DNA from: Fimenecus sp052298855
GTDB lineage: Bacteria > Bacillota > Clostridia > Oscillospirales > Acutalibacteraceae
Assembly (NCBI GenBank): GCA_052298855.1
Contig: DAVZXP010000006.1
Span: forward strand, 62,001 to 126,000
Length of the DNA: 64,000 nucleotides
Reading direction: 5' to 3'
Shown: piece by piece, positions 16,767 through 26,204 of the stretch
How positions within the stretch are numbered: the first letter of the stretch is position 1
Layout of the letters: every line of letters begins with the position of its first letter
Notes under the pieces: model-generated
What the model saw: only the letters and a program-made list of their open reading frames with translations
Told to the model about the DNA's origin: nothing
Databases searched by the model: none
Translations under genes and position numbers: made by a program

Positions 16767-17643
16767 ATTTAAGAAGCCCGATATTACAGATTTGGATTGG
16801 GTAAAAAAAGCGATGGCGGAATCGGAGGAAATATCCTGCGAATACTGCTTTGGAAATTTATATATATGGTCGCAGGTGTATAACATTACAATTACCGAAT
16901 ATGACGGTATGTTCCTTGCAAAAAGTGAGTCGCCGAATGGTGTTTCGTTCCTCTATCCCTGCGGAAAAGGCGATAAAAAGGCAGCTATTGAGGAATTGAT
17001 TGAAATTTCGCAGCTTGAGGGTAAAAAGCTTTCAATGTACAGTCTTTCGGAAAAATCGGTAAAGGAATTGAACGAGCTTTTTCCCGACAGATTTGAAATT
17101 ATCCCGACGAGAAGCTTTTTTGATTATATTTACACCTCGGAGGATTTGTGCGAGCTAAAGGGCAGAAAATATCACGCAAAGAGAAATCATATATCGTATT
17201 TTAAGAATAATTTTAATTGGAATTACGAAAAAATAACGCCCGATAACATTAAAGACTGTATTGAAATGAACAAAAAATGGGAAGCTATCAATGATGACAA
17301 CGTCGGACTTGACAATGAGCTTGATGCAATAAACAGGGCGTTTGATAAGTATTTTGAGCTCGGCTTTACAGGCGGACTTATAAGACGTGACGGCGAGGTT
17401 GTGGCTTATACCTTCGGCGAGCCGATAACAGATGATGTTTTTTGCACTCACGTTGAAAAGGCTTTTTCGGACGTCCGTGGCGCATATCCGATAATAAATC
17501 AGCAGTTTTGCGAAAATGAATTGATGTCATACAAATATGTAAACCGTGAGGACGATACGGGCGACGATGGATTGAGGCAGGCTAAGCTGTCGTACAATCC
17601 CACGATTTTGCTTGAAAAGTTTGACGCAGTGTTAAAGGAGTAA
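16759..17643 (+). CDS. DUF2156 (LPG synthase C-terminal-like) protein
   Basis: 294 residues with two tandem GNAT-like halves. Landmarks are the N-terminal CEYCFGNLYIWSQ segment, the central KGRKYHAKRNHISYF motif and the C-terminal INQQFCENEL, matching the DUF2156 family. That fold is related to the aminoacyl-transferase domain of MprF. The soluble stand-alone version is common in gut Clostridia; its substrate is unknown. The start is GTG at 16759, inside the previous gene, so translation is coupled. Confidence 0.78.
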   Translation: MIEFKKPDITDLDWVKKAMAESEEISCEYCFGNLYIWSQVYNITITEYDGMFLAKSESPNGVSFLYPCGKGDKKAAIEELIEISQLEGKKLSMYSLSEKSVKELNELFPDRFEIIPTRSFFDYIYTSEDLCELKGRKYHAKRNHISYFKNNFNWNYEKITPDNIKDCIEMNKKWEAINDDNVGLDNELDAINRAFDKYFELGFTGGLIRRDGEVVAYTFGEPITDDVFCTHVEKAFSDVRGAYPIINQQFCENELMSYKYVNREDDTGDDGLRQAKLSYNPTILLEKFDAVLKE

Positions 17644-17648
17644 TTGCT

Positions 17649-18395
17649 TTGTTGTACAGACTTGCCGAAAAAGAGGATATGAAAGCCGTTTGCAATTTGT
17701 GGCAGCGTGTTTTCGGAGACTCTGACGAGGCTTTGAATTTGTTTTTTACTACTTTTGACAACACGGACAATGTGCTTTTATGTGAAATTGACGGCAAGGT
17801 TGTTTCAATTTTAACGCTTATAAATGCAAAAATCGTTTCACCCGACAATGAGTATAACGCATATTGTGTTTATGCCGCCGCAACGGATGAAAATTATCGA
17901 AAAAACGGCATTATGTCGGGACTTTTATCCTATGCTTGCAAAATCGCAAAAGAGAGAAATGCTGATTTCCTCTTTTTGAAGCCTGCTAATGAAAAGCTGT
18001 TTTCTTATTACCGAAAAAACGGCTTTCAAGACGCTTTTTACAGAACAAAAAGGCTTGAATATAAAGGCTGTGAAAAATATGATTATTCATATGTGCAATG
18101 GGACGAAAATGCGATAAGCGTTGATAAGGTCTTTTCGGAGCTTAATTCATATGAGACGAAAAACGGCTATTTATCATTTACGGCAGAGGGCAAAATTATC
18201 AGGGTTGACCATTTTGTAAGCGGAAACATATTTTCCTTGCTTGACGAGCTGAAAAATGATCTGCACCCGGAGAGGATATATGTGAATTTACCCTGTAAGT
18301 CAGATGAAGACAAAAAAGAGGCTACGGGAATGATAAAGCCCTTAACCGATAAAAAACCACCTGAAAATATTTATCTTGGAATTACTTTGGAATGA
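17649..18395 (+). CDS. GNAT family N-acetyltransferase
   Basis: 248 residues. The N-terminal GNAT domain (about 1-140) includes VYAAATDENYRKNGIMSGLL, the acetyl-CoA-binding region, and FYRKNGF-like SYYRKNGFQ. It is followed by a roughly 100-residue C-terminal domain of unknown role. The layout recalls Eis-like acetyltransferases. The TTG start at 17649 is chosen because AGGAG lies seven bases upstream and no ATG occurs in frame before residue 11. It sits five bases after the DUF2156 gene, so the two acyl-transferase-fold proteins are co-expressed. Confidence 0.8.
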   Translation: MLYRLAEKEDMKAVCNLWQRVFGDSDEALNLFFTTFDNTDNVLLCEIDGKVVSILTLINAKIVSPDNEYNAYCVYAAATDENYRKNGIMSGLLSYACKIAKERNADFLFLKPANEKLFSYYRKNGFQDAFYRTKRLEYKGCEKYDYSYVQWDENAISVDKVFSELNSYETKNGYLSFTAEGKIIRVDHFVSGNIFSLLDELKNDLHPERIYVNLPCKSDEDKKEATGMIKPLTDKKPPENIYLGITLE

Positions 18396-18404
18396 GGCGA
18401 AAAT

Positions 18405-18947
18405 ATGATTTATTTGTTTTTAGCAAACGGATTTGAGGAAATTGAAGGCTTGACTGCTCTTGACGTTTTGAGGAGAGCAGGCGAGGAGGTTATGACCGTA
18501 GGCGTCGGCTCTGAAAAGATAGTCGGCTCGCATAAGGTCCCCGTAATCTGTGACACGACCGTTGATAAAATTGAAAAAACAGATGACTTAAAAGCCGTTA
18601 TTCTTCCCGGCGGTATGCCCGGTACGCTTAATCTTGAGGCTGACAAAACAGTACAGGAATATATCGACTTTGCAAATAAAAAGGGTGCGTTTGTATGTGC
18701 AATATGCGCCGCACCGTCGATTTTGGGTCATAAAGGACTTTTACAGGGCAAAAAGGCTGTTTGCTTCCCCGGCTTTGAAAAAGATTTGGTGGGTGCTGAC
18801 ATTTGCGAAAACGGCGTTGTAAGAGACGGCAATATAATAACCGCAAAGGGTATGGGAGTTTCGCTTGAATTCGGACTCGAAATACTTGCGGTATTACAGG
18901 GAAAGGAAAAGGCTGACGCTGTAAAGGCGGCAGTTCAATCAAACTGA
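18405..18947 (+). CDS. DJ-1/PfpI family protein
   Basis: 180 residues of the DJ-1/ThiJ/PfpI fold. The nucleophile-elbow Cys is in VCAICAAPSIL (about 99-109), with the family Glu in FEEIEG and PGGMPGT. The family includes YajL/DJ-1 type glyoxalases, deglycases and chaperones that deal with oxidative or carbonyl damage. The length and motif arrangement match the DJ-1 branch rather than PfpI proteases. It is operonic with the upstream GNAT (nine bases). Confidence 0.88.
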   Translation: MIYLFLANGFEEIEGLTALDVLRRAGEEVMTVGVGSEKIVGSHKVPVICDTTVDKIEKTDDLKAVILPGGMPGTLNLEADKTVQEYIDFANKKGAFVCAICAAPSILGHKGLLQGKKAVCFPGFEKDLVGADICENGVVRDGNIITAKGMGVSLEFGLEILAVLQGKEKADAVKAAVQSN

Positions 18948-18953
18948 GAATAA

Positions 18954-19556
18954 GTGAACGACATAAGACCGTTAAAACAGAAGCTGCGTGCCGAGTCAAA
19001 GCTGTATAGAAACGAGCTTTCAAGCAACGAAAAAGCTGAGCTTGACTCGAAAATATCCGACCGTTTATTCAACACTTGGCAGTATAAAGGCTGCGAGGTG
19101 CTGCTGACTTATGTTTCAACTGAAATTGAGGTTGACACAAGGGAGATTATTTCCCGTGCGTTGGCAGACGGCAAGCGTGTCGCAGTCCCAAGATGCATTG
19201 ACAATACACGGCTTATGGATTTCTACTTTATAAAAGACTTTGACGACCTCGAAAGCGGATATATGGGCGTGCTTGAGCCTATTCCCGAAAAATGCGAGAA
19301 AATGACCGATTTTTCAAAGGGACTTTGTATCGTTCCTGCGCTTATGTTTGACCTGTACGGCTACCGCTTGGGATACGGAAAAGGATATTACGACAGATTT
19401 TTATCAAATTTTTGTGGCGAAACGCTCGGAATATGTTATAATAGATGTGTTAGGGAAAAATTACCGCACGGTAAATTTGACAAATGTGTCGAAAAGATTA
19501 TTACGCAAAGCAGAATTATAACCGTTAAAGAAGCGAAAGGAGGCAGTGCGAAATGA
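18954..19556 (+). CDS. 5-formyltetrahydrofolate cyclo-ligase
   Basis: A 200-residue enzyme that converts 5-formyl-THF to 5,10-methenyl-THF with ATP. Typical features are KQKLRAESKLYRNEL at the N-terminus, the substrate loop LVTYVS-like LLTYVSTEIEVDT, and the nucleotide loop YRLGYGKGYYDRFL near residues 139-152. The start is GTG at 18954. It overlaps mltG by four bases (ATGA); this pairing with mltG is found in other Clostridia (general knowledge). Confidence 0.92.
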   Translation: MNDIRPLKQKLRAESKLYRNELSSNEKAELDSKISDRLFNTWQYKGCEVLLTYVSTEIEVDTREIISRALADGKRVAVPRCIDNTRLMDFYFIKDFDDLESGYMGVLEPIPEKCEKMTDFSKGLCIVPALMFDLYGYRLGYGKGYYDRFLSNFCGETLGICYNRCVREKLPHGKFDKCVEKIITQSRIITVKEAKGGSAK

Positions 19557-21253
19557 GTAATGACGAGAGAAAACCGTACAAGCGTGTCAGCAGCGATGAG
19601 CAGGCTTATGACGATTTGTTGAGCTTCTATTTCTCCGACACAAAACCGCACAAACCTTCCGAACGCTCAAGCACTCAAAGTGCAAAAGCACCTGCTTCAA
19701 GACCTGCAAGCAATAATGCCAAAAGCTTTAAGCTTGACATAAAGGACATTGACAGCGAGTTTAATCAGCCTGTCAGACGTGCACCGGTTAAGCGTGAGCA
19801 GTCGGAACATACTCAAATTTATAAAAAGTCCGAGCCTGCCGCTAAACGTCCGACACAGCGTAATTCCGAAAAGCCTGTCAATAAATCGGCAGATGGGTAT
19901 GGGAAAATTGATTTAATGCCTGCTTTTGAGGACGATAGACGTTATATTCCAAAAAGAGAGGCGGTAATGTCTGAGTATAAGAGCGAGCCGCAGAGGCAGG
20001 TTGCTCCCGAGAGGAAAAAACCTGTACAGAAAAAAGCAAGTTCGTTTTCAGGCAAAAAGAAAAAGCCTCAGGGCGATGTTCCATACAAAAAGCCTGAAAT
20101 CGTACATGATGAAAACGGCAGGGCGGTAATTGTCAAGAAAAATGAAATTCCGCCTAAAAAGAGAATTGAACTTTTCTTTAAGCAGAATAAAAAAGCGTGG
20201 GTGCTTATTGCCGTTTGTATTGCGGCGGCGGCACTTATTTCGACCTATGCGATAAGCTGTATGAACGATATTCTTGCAATCGGCAGGGACAGCGAAACGG
20301 TTGTAACCGTTAATATTCCTGCACAGACGGACACTAAGGGTGCAATAGAAATTCTCAGGGAAAATAAGCTTATAAAGCATAAATATTTTTGCAGAATTTG
20401 TGCGAAAGTGCTTGAATACAGAGACGATAACTATTTGACGGGTATTTATTATCTTACCGAGTCAATGGGACTTGAAAATATGCTTTCATCCTTTAAGAAG
20501 CCGACCGTTACGGGAGAGACTGTAACGCTTACCTTCCCCGAGGGCTATACGGTCAATCAGATTGCCGAAAAGCTCGAAAAATACGAGGTTTGCTCACAGA
20601 CAGCTTTCTTTGCAACAGTTAGGGATGTTGACTTTAGCACCGAGTATTCGTTTATCGCTCAAATGGATAATAAGGATATGCGTTATCAGGTGCTTGAGGG
20701 CTATCTGTACCCCGATACCTATGAGTTTTATATCGGCGAAAATGCTTCGAGCGTTATTCGTAAGTTCCTTGATAACTTTAAGAATAAGTGGACTGCTGAA
20801 TATCAGGCTCAGGCTGATAAACTCGGTATGAGCGTTGACGATATAATCACACTCGCCTCTATAATTGAGAAAGAGGCTTACGGTGCAGACCAAATGCCGC
20901 TTGTTTCCTCGGTATTCCATAACAGACTTAAAAAATCGGGAATTTATCCGACTTTGGGTTCAGATGCTACAAAGGAATACGTTACAGAGTATATTTCAAA
21001 GAGCGTTACAAACTCTGCGGAGTTGAGCAGTTATCAGAAGAATTACGATACCTATAAGTGCGCAGGACTTCCCGTCGGTGCAATCTGCAACCCCGGTAAT
21101 GATGCTATAAAGGCGGCATTGTTCCCTGCAAACACAGGATATTACTATTTCTTGCACGATAACGACAAGAAGATTTATCTTGCCGCTACGGATTCAGAGC
21201 ATAACCAAAATTCACTTGCCGCATTAAAGGCGAACAGTAAAAAGACTAAGTAA
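19553..21253 (+). CDS. mltG: Endolytic murein transglycosylase MltG
   Basis: 566 residues. It has a long, hydrophilic, Lys/Pro/Ser-rich cytoplasmic N-terminus (about 1-212), one transmembrane helix (about 213-235), a LysM-like subdomain (TFPEGYTVNQIAEKL), and the YceG catalytic domain with Glu in LASIIEKEAYG and GLPVGAICNPG. MltG cuts nascent peptidoglycan strands and sets glycan length. The family norm is about 340-380 residues, so the extra N-terminus of roughly 200 residues is unusual and may be a disordered interaction region. It is co-transcribed with the cyclo-ligase. Confidence 0.92.
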   Translation: MSNDERKPYKRVSSDEQAYDDLLSFYFSDTKPHKPSERSSTQSAKAPASRPASNNAKSFKLDIKDIDSEFNQPVRRAPVKREQSEHTQIYKKSEPAAKRPTQRNSEKPVNKSADGYGKIDLMPAFEDDRRYIPKREAVMSEYKSEPQRQVAPERKKPVQKKASSFSGKKKKPQGDVPYKKPEIVHDENGRAVIVKKNEIPPKKRIELFFKQNKKAWVLIAVCIAAAALISTYAISCMNDILAIGRDSETVVTVNIPAQTDTKGAIEILRENKLIKHKYFCRICAKVLEYRDDNYLTGIYYLTESMGLENMLSSFKKPTVTGETVTLTFPEGYTVNQIAEKLEKYEVCSQTAFFATVRDVDFSTEYSFIAQMDNKDMRYQVLEGYLYPDTYEFYIGENASSVIRKFLDNFKNKWTAEYQAQADKLGMSVDDIITLASIIEKEAYGADQMPLVSSVFHNRLKKSGIYPTLGSDATKEYVTEYISKSVTNSAELSSYQKNYDTYKCAGLPVGAICNPGNDAIKAALFPANTGYYYFLHDNDKKIYLAATDSEHNQNSLAALKANSKKTK

Positions 21254-21301
21254 ATAAGGCGGAGACATTGCTCTCCGCTTTATATATAACAGGAGAAAAA
21301 T

Positions 21302-22525
21302 ATGACAAGACCCGAATTATTGGCGCCGGCAGGCGACAGAGAACGATTTGATGCCGCCTTGAGTGCAGGAGCAGACGCAATTTATGTCGGCTCAACGCTT
21401 TTTTCAATGAGAGCCGCACCGAAAAATTTTGATGCAAACGCTTTGAGAGAAATTTGCGAAATCGCACATAAAAAAGGTGTAAAGATTTATCTTACGCTCA
21501 ATACCGTTCCGACGAATGCTGAAATAGATATGCTTCCCGCTTATATCAGAAGCTCGGCAGAGGCAGGAATTGATGCGTTTATCGTGGCGGATATAGGCGT
21601 GCTTTCATATTGTAAAAAATATGCGCCTGATGTTGATGTTCACATTTCAACGCAGGCAGGTATCGTAAACTATCTTTCAGCAAACGAGTTTTATAATCTC
21701 GGTGCAAAGAGGATTGTTACCGCACGTGAAATCTCGCTTGATGATATAGCGGAAATCAGAGCGAAAACACCGAAAGACCTTGAAATTGAGTGCTTTGTTC
21801 ACGGTGCTATGTGTGTTTCGTTCTCGGGCAGATGCCTTTTGTCGCATTATCTTGTCGGCAGAGATGCAAACAGAGGTGCTTGCGCCCAACCGTGCAGATG
21901 GGAATATGCGCTTGTTCAAAAGGACAGACAGGGTCATTATTTCCCGATAGATAACAACGAAAACGGAACATATATCCTCAACTCAAAGGATATGTGTATG
22001 ATTGAGCATATACCCGACCTTGTAAAAGCAGGAATTGACAGCTTTAAGATTGAGGGTAGGGCAAAATCGGCTTATTATACCGCTGTTATCACAAACGCAT
22101 ACCGTGCGGCGATTGACGGCTATCTTGAAAATCCGAGCGACGACTACAAGCCCGAGCAATGGATAATCGACGAAACAAGAAAGGTAAGCTACCGTGAATA
22201 CGGAACAGGCTTTTTCTACGAAGCACCGAGGATTGACGCTAATGTATCCTATGAGGGCGGTTATCGCAGAGAATGGGACGTTATGGCGGTCGTTGAGAAA
22301 TGCGAGGACGGATATATTTATATCGAACAGAGGAATAAATTTTCCGTAGGAGATACTCTTGAAGCACTTGAATTCGGTAAAAAGCCCGTATCCTTTGTTG
22401 TTACGGAAATCATAAACGCAGACGGCGAAAAGGTTGAGAGCGCACCGCATGCAATGATGAAAGCAATGCTTAAATCAGACCTTGTTTTCCCGCAGGGTAC
22501 GCTTCTTCGTAAACAGGCGGAGTGA
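21302..22525 (+). CDS. U32 family protein (TrhP-like tRNA hydroxylation)
   Basis: A 407-residue protein of peptidase family U32. It begins PELLAPAGDRERFDAAL and carries the U32 signature ECFVHGAMCVSFSGRC, followed by GACAQPCRW and FKIEGRAKSAYY. The four cysteines probably hold an iron-sulphur cluster. Several U32 proteins are now known to hydroxylate tRNA (TrhP, 5-hydroxyuridine) or rRNA (RlhA) rather than act as proteases. Position after mltG parallels Bacillus yrrL...yrrN-yrrO, favouring the TrhP role. AGGAG precedes the ATG. Confidence 0.85.
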   Translation: MTRPELLAPAGDRERFDAALSAGADAIYVGSTLFSMRAAPKNFDANALREICEIAHKKGVKIYLTLNTVPTNAEIDMLPAYIRSSAEAGIDAFIVADIGVLSYCKKYAPDVDVHISTQAGIVNYLSANEFYNLGAKRIVTAREISLDDIAEIRAKTPKDLEIECFVHGAMCVSFSGRCLLSHYLVGRDANRGACAQPCRWEYALVQKDRQGHYFPIDNNENGTYILNSKDMCMIEHIPDLVKAGIDSFKIEGRAKSAYYTAVITNAYRAAIDGYLENPSDDYKPEQWIIDETRKVSYREYGTGFFYEAPRIDANVSYEGGYRREWDVMAVVEKCEDGYIYIEQRNKFSVGDTLEALEFGKKPVSFVVTEIINADGEKVESAPHAMMKAMLKSDLVFPQGTLLRKQAE

Positions 22526-22527
22526 TT

Positions 22528-23394
22528 ATGGATATACAGTTTATATCCGAGCTTGCAGAACGCATTTCTCTTGACAAAACAGCATTTGACAAGGCAATGT
22601 ATGAACTTGAAAACAACCTTGACGGTGTGCTGTATATCAAAGAAAACGCTTCTCTTAATAATATGAAGCCTTTTGTCAAAGCTTTGAGAAAGGATAGGGA
22701 AAAAGGTGCGTCCGTGTGTCTTGCGGCGGCACTTTTGATAAGTGAGGACGCATACAAACAATACAAAAAGCTCGGTATTCCCGACAATGTGTTTTATGAC
22801 ACATTCAGCGATATTTCCGTATGGGTAAATACCGCAAAAAGAGAGGAAAATATCGACGGACTTTTAGAGGTTTGGTGGATTAGGCACATTTTGTATCTCA
22901 ATATGTTTAAGCTCGGCAGAATGCAGTATCAGTTTTACAAAACCGATTATATATTATCAGGCTTGTCGCCGTTTCAGATCCATAAAGCACCGATAAAGAA
23001 TAAAAGCAAAGTTCTCAATATTCATATTCCCGAGGGTGCTCGCCTTGATTATGCCGAATGTGAAAAGTCGCTCTCTATGGCAAGACGGTTCTTTTCGGAG
23101 TATTTCCCCGAATATGATTACAAGGGCTTTGTCTGCGACAGTTGGCTGCTTGACCCGAGAAATGCAAGGTTTATGAGCACCGACTCTAACATAATGAAAT
23201 TTTCAAATTTGTTTTGCACGGTGCTGAAGCCTCATAAGAATAACAAGGAAATTATACGCAGACTTTGGGGAAAGCAAAACGAAAAAACCGATTTTTCTCT
23301 TTTGTCGGAGGATACCGATTTGCAGAAACGAACAAAAAATTATTTGCTTCTCGGCGGAAAAACGGGAAACGGGTACGGATTTATCCTTAAATAA
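22528..23394 (+). CDS. NAT_N/GNAT_C-type acyltransferase
   Basis: 288 residues. The C-terminal half has LNIHIPEGARLDYAECEKSL, FFSEYFPEYDYKGFVCDSWLL and DSNIMKF, which I recognise as the GNAT_C domain. The N-terminal half corresponds to the NAT_N helical domain. Proteins with this layout are annotated as acyltransferases in gut Firmicutes, with no known substrate. It starts three bases after the U32 gene stop, with GGAG upstream, and ends at a terminator whose stem carries the next gene's ribosome-binding site. Confidence 0.72.
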   Translation: MDIQFISELAERISLDKTAFDKAMYELENNLDGVLYIKENASLNNMKPFVKALRKDREKGASVCLAAALLISEDAYKQYKKLGIPDNVFYDTFSDISVWVNTAKREENIDGLLEVWWIRHILYLNMFKLGRMQYQFYKTDYILSGLSPFQIHKAPIKNKSKVLNIHIPEGARLDYAECEKSLSMARRFFSEYFPEYDYKGFVCDSWLLDPRNARFMSTDSNIMKFSNLFCTVLKPHKNNKEIIRRLWGKQNEKTDFSLLSEDTDLQKRTKNYLLLGGKTGNGYGFILK

Positions 23395-23400
23395 AAATTA

Positions 23401-23433
23401 CACCTTTGCCAATAATAAGGCAGAGGTGTTTTT
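23401..23433 (+). terminator. Terminator whose 3' arm is the next gene's ribosome-binding site
   Basis: A 10-bp stem CACCTTTGCC/GGCAGAGGTG (23401-23410/23419-23428), followed by TTTTT, and then directly the ATG of the PBP at 23434. The GAGGTG in the 3' arm is the only Shine-Dalgarno sequence for that ATG. The same geometry (GAGGTG-TTTTT-ATG) recurs at 44573-44586. Confidence 0.8.
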
Positions 23434-25023
23434 ATGTATAAACGCATTGCTGAAATGTTTTTTGTCTTTTGCCTGCTTTTGGGCGTGCTGCTTGCGAGAT
23501 TGGTTATTATAAACTCAACCGATATTAAAGCTGCTTCAAAAGCTTCCAATTCAATGAGCATTACCGCCGATATAAGTAGGGGAACAATATACGATTGTAA
23601 TATGCAACCGCTTGTGAATGAGAAAAAAAGCACATATATTGCAATTAAACCGTCAATTTCGGCACTTTCGCAGGCGAGCAGTGTAATTTCACCCGAGGAG
23701 CAAAACAAGGCGTATGAGCGAATTTCAGGCGGAAAAATAGGCGTTGCAAAGGCGACGGGTAACTTTTCAAATGAAAACGCCGTAACCTTTACAAGAATAA
23801 ACCGCTATCAGGATGATGGCTTGTGCGTTCATTTGATAGGCTATACTGATGCCGACGGCAACGGAGTCAGCGGTATTGAAAAATATTATAACGATTTATT
23901 AAAAAAGAGTTCGGGAATCATTAAAATATCCTGTCCCGTTGATGCAAAAGGCAATATCTTGGCAGGAGGAGAAATTAAGGCGATTAGCGACGGCTACGGA
24001 ACTGCCGCAGGGCTTATGCTGACTGTCGATAAGGATATTCAGACGGTGTGCGAGAAAGCCTTGAGCGAGTTCTCAATAGAAAAAGGCGCAATAGTCATTT
24101 TAGATGTTAAAACCTCTGAAATTAAGGCTATGGCAAGTGCTCCGAGGTTTAATCAGAACGCCCCTGCCGAAAGCCTGAACGATGAAAACGGCGCATTTAT
24201 AAACAGGGCGATTACGCCTTATTCGGTGGGCTCTGTCTTTAAGCCGATAACCGCAGCGGCGGCGATAGAAAACGGTATACCTCAAAGCACCGAGCTCACC
24301 TGTACGGGATATGCTACCGTCGGTTTATCGGAGTTTGGCTGTCATAACCGTTCGGGTCACGGCACGCTTAATATGTATTCTGCAATGGCGCAGTCGTGCA
24401 ATCCGTATTTTATAAACCTTGCTATTATGACAGGCAAGGAGAGCATCTGCTCTTTGGGAGAAAATCTCGGCTTAGGCAAGGAAATCGAGCTTTGCGACGG
24501 CTGGCTTACTCAAGGCGGAATTATGCCGAGTGCCGAAGAAATTATGTCCTCGCAGGACCTTGCCAATCTATCTTTCGGGCAAGGCAGACTTTTAGCATCT
24601 CCGCTTCAAATGACTGCGGTGTATGCGGCAATAGCAAACGGCGGAGTTTACCGTGCGCCAAGTCTTATGAGGTCGATTATAGATAAAAACAGGCTTGAAT
24701 ATATGAGGGCAGAGCTGCCTTTTTCACGCCGTGTTATGACCGAAGAAACGGCACAAAAGGTCGGTGAGCTTTTGAATTTTACTACCGAAAACGGCAGTGC
24801 GAGTAAGGCAAAGCCCGATAATATGCGAATTGCCGGAAAAACCGCCACGGCACAAAGCGGACAGTTTGACTCAAACGGTAACGAAATAACGCAATCTTGG
24901 TTTTGCGGATATTTTCCTTATGAAAATCCAAAATATGCCGTAACGGTTCTAAAGGAAAACGGTACGGGAGGCTCGTCGGACTGTGCTCCTGTATTCAGAT
25001 ACATTGCGGAAAATATAAATTAA
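23434..25023 (+). CDS. Class B penicillin-binding protein (transpeptidase)
   Basis: 529 residues. An N-terminal transmembrane anchor (about 5-25) is followed by the class B dimerisation domain with RGTIYDCNMQPL, then the transpeptidase domain. Motifs are Ser267-Val-Phe-Lys270 (SxxK), SCN in AQSCNPYF, and Lys469-Thr-Ala471. The third motif is normally KTG; here it is KTA. It resembles the FtsI/PbpA/SpoVD group but lacks PASTA domains and has no adjacent FtsW/RodA partner. Its role could be sporulation-specific or elongation-linked; I cannot decide. Translation starts in the terminator stem-loop of the preceding gene. Confidence 0.9.
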   Translation: MYKRIAEMFFVFCLLLGVLLARLVIINSTDIKAASKASNSMSITADISRGTIYDCNMQPLVNEKKSTYIAIKPSISALSQASSVISPEEQNKAYERISGGKIGVAKATGNFSNENAVTFTRINRYQDDGLCVHLIGYTDADGNGVSGIEKYYNDLLKKSSGIIKISCPVDAKGNILAGGEIKAISDGYGTAAGLMLTVDKDIQTVCEKALSEFSIEKGAIVILDVKTSEIKAMASAPRFNQNAPAESLNDENGAFINRAITPYSVGSVFKPITAAAAIENGIPQSTELTCTGYATVGLSEFGCHNRSGHGTLNMYSAMAQSCNPYFINLAIMTGKESICSLGENLGLGKEIELCDGWLTQGGIMPSAEEIMSSQDLANLSFGQGRLLASPLQMTAVYAAIANGGVYRAPSLMRSIIDKNRLEYMRAELPFSRRVMTEETAQKVGELLNFTTENGSASKAKPDNMRIAGKTATAQSGQFDSNGNEITQSWFCGYFPYENPKYAVTVLKENGTGGSSDCAPVFRYIAENIN

Positions 25024-25030
25024 CAAAAAT

Positions 25031-25070
25031 ACCTCTGTAAGGCCTAAATCCTACAGAGGTAAAGTTTTAT
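25031..25070. terminator. Bidirectional terminator between the PBP gene and potD
   Basis: A perfect 9-bp stem ACCTCTGTA/TACAGAGGT (25031-25039/25052-25060), with TTTTATTT on the + side and TATTTTTG on the minus side. Confidence 0.82.
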
Positions 25071-26183
25071 TTAAGCAAGCTTAACCTTTTCCCAAAGTGA
25101 AGCGAGATAGTCAAGCATATCCTGATCAAGATTGTGGAAGTATTCACATTTAACTTCTTTTTTAGGATAGAGCACCTCGCTGTCCTTGTATTCGTATCTG
25201 TCGTCCGAAAGAACTGCCGTGTTCGGGCAAAGGTAGCCGAGAAAATTTGCGTTTGCAAGTGAAACCTCAGGCTCACACATATAGTTTATGAACAACTCCG
25301 CCGCCGCCTTGTTCTTTGCGTTAGACGGTATGCACATAGCGTCGATAAAGATGTTTGTGCCCTCGTCGGGATAAACAAACGCAAGGTCGGGGTTTATATC
25401 TGCCATTGTAAGATAGTCGCCTGCATAGTAGGGAGCAATAGCAGCCTCGCCCATCTCCATTTTGTCAAACACCTCGTCCATTACATAGGACTGAATAAGA
25501 GGCTTTTGCTCAATAAGCTTCTTTGCCGCCTCATCCCACTGTGCTTTATCGGTTGAGTTTACGCTGTAGCCTAAAAGGTACTGTGCAATACCGAAAGCAT
25601 CTCTTGAATTGTTGAATGTGAGGATTTGTCCCGAATACTTTTCATCCCACATAACGCTCCAACTTGTCGGTACTTCGTCAACCATAGTTGTATTGTAGAT
25701 AAGACCTACCATACCGCCTGTGTATGCAACCGTGTATTGACCGTCGGGATCAAAATATGCGTTTTTGTATGACTGAGAAATGTATGAAGCGTTCGGCACG
25801 TTTTCAAAGTTAATGGGCTGAAGCATATTTTCTGAAATCATTCTTGCAATCATATAGTCGGATGGGATAAGCACATCATAGCTTACGCCGCCGCTTTTAA
25901 GCTTTGAATACAAGTCCTCGTTAGAGTCGAACATTGCATAGTTTACCTTTATTCCCGTAAGCTTCTCAAACTCCTTTATAACGTTGAGAGAGCCCTCAGA
26001 GCCGTCTGAAATATATTCGCCCCAGTTATAGACGTTTATTTCCGTGCCCTTGAGCTCGGGAACGTCGTAATTGCCTTTTAATGCGTCAACATTGAGCTTT
26101 TCGGATGAATTTACGCAGCCTGAAAGCGCAGTTATACTTAAAAGCATAACAAGTGTCATAATAATACTGATAACTTTTTTCAT
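25071..26183 (-). CDS. potD: Spermidine/putrescine-binding lipoprotein
   Basis: 370 residues. A lipoprotein signal with lipobox LSGC (about residues 20-23) is followed by a periplasmic-binding fold: INVYNWGEYI, FEKLTGIKVNYAMFDSNEDLYSKL, VLIPSDYMI and PYYAGDYLTM, all typical of PotD/PotF. It is the receptor that delivers polyamines to the PotABC pore. It is the last gene of the potABCD operon and lies 21 bases after potC. Confidence 0.94.
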   Translation of the reverse strand: MKKVISIIMTLVMLLSITALSGCVNSSEKLNVDALKGNYDVPELKGTEINVYNWGEYISDGSEGSLNVIKEFEKLTGIKVNYAMFDSNEDLYSKLKSGGVSYDVLIPSDYMIARMISENMLQPINFENVPNASYISQSYKNAYFDPDGQYTVAYTGGMVGLIYNTTMVDEVPTSWSVMWDEKYSGQILTFNNSRDAFGIAQYLLGYSVNSTDKAQWDEAAKKLIEQKPLIQSYVMDEVFDKMEMGEAAIAPYYAGDYLTMADINPDLAFVYPDEGTNIFIDAMCIPSNAKNKAAAELFINYMCEPEVSLANANFLGYLCPNTAVLSDDRYEYKDSEVLYPKKEVKCEYFHNLDQDMLDYLASLWEKVKLA

Positions 26184-26204
26184 TTGTTTTTCCTCCTGTG
26201 AAAA

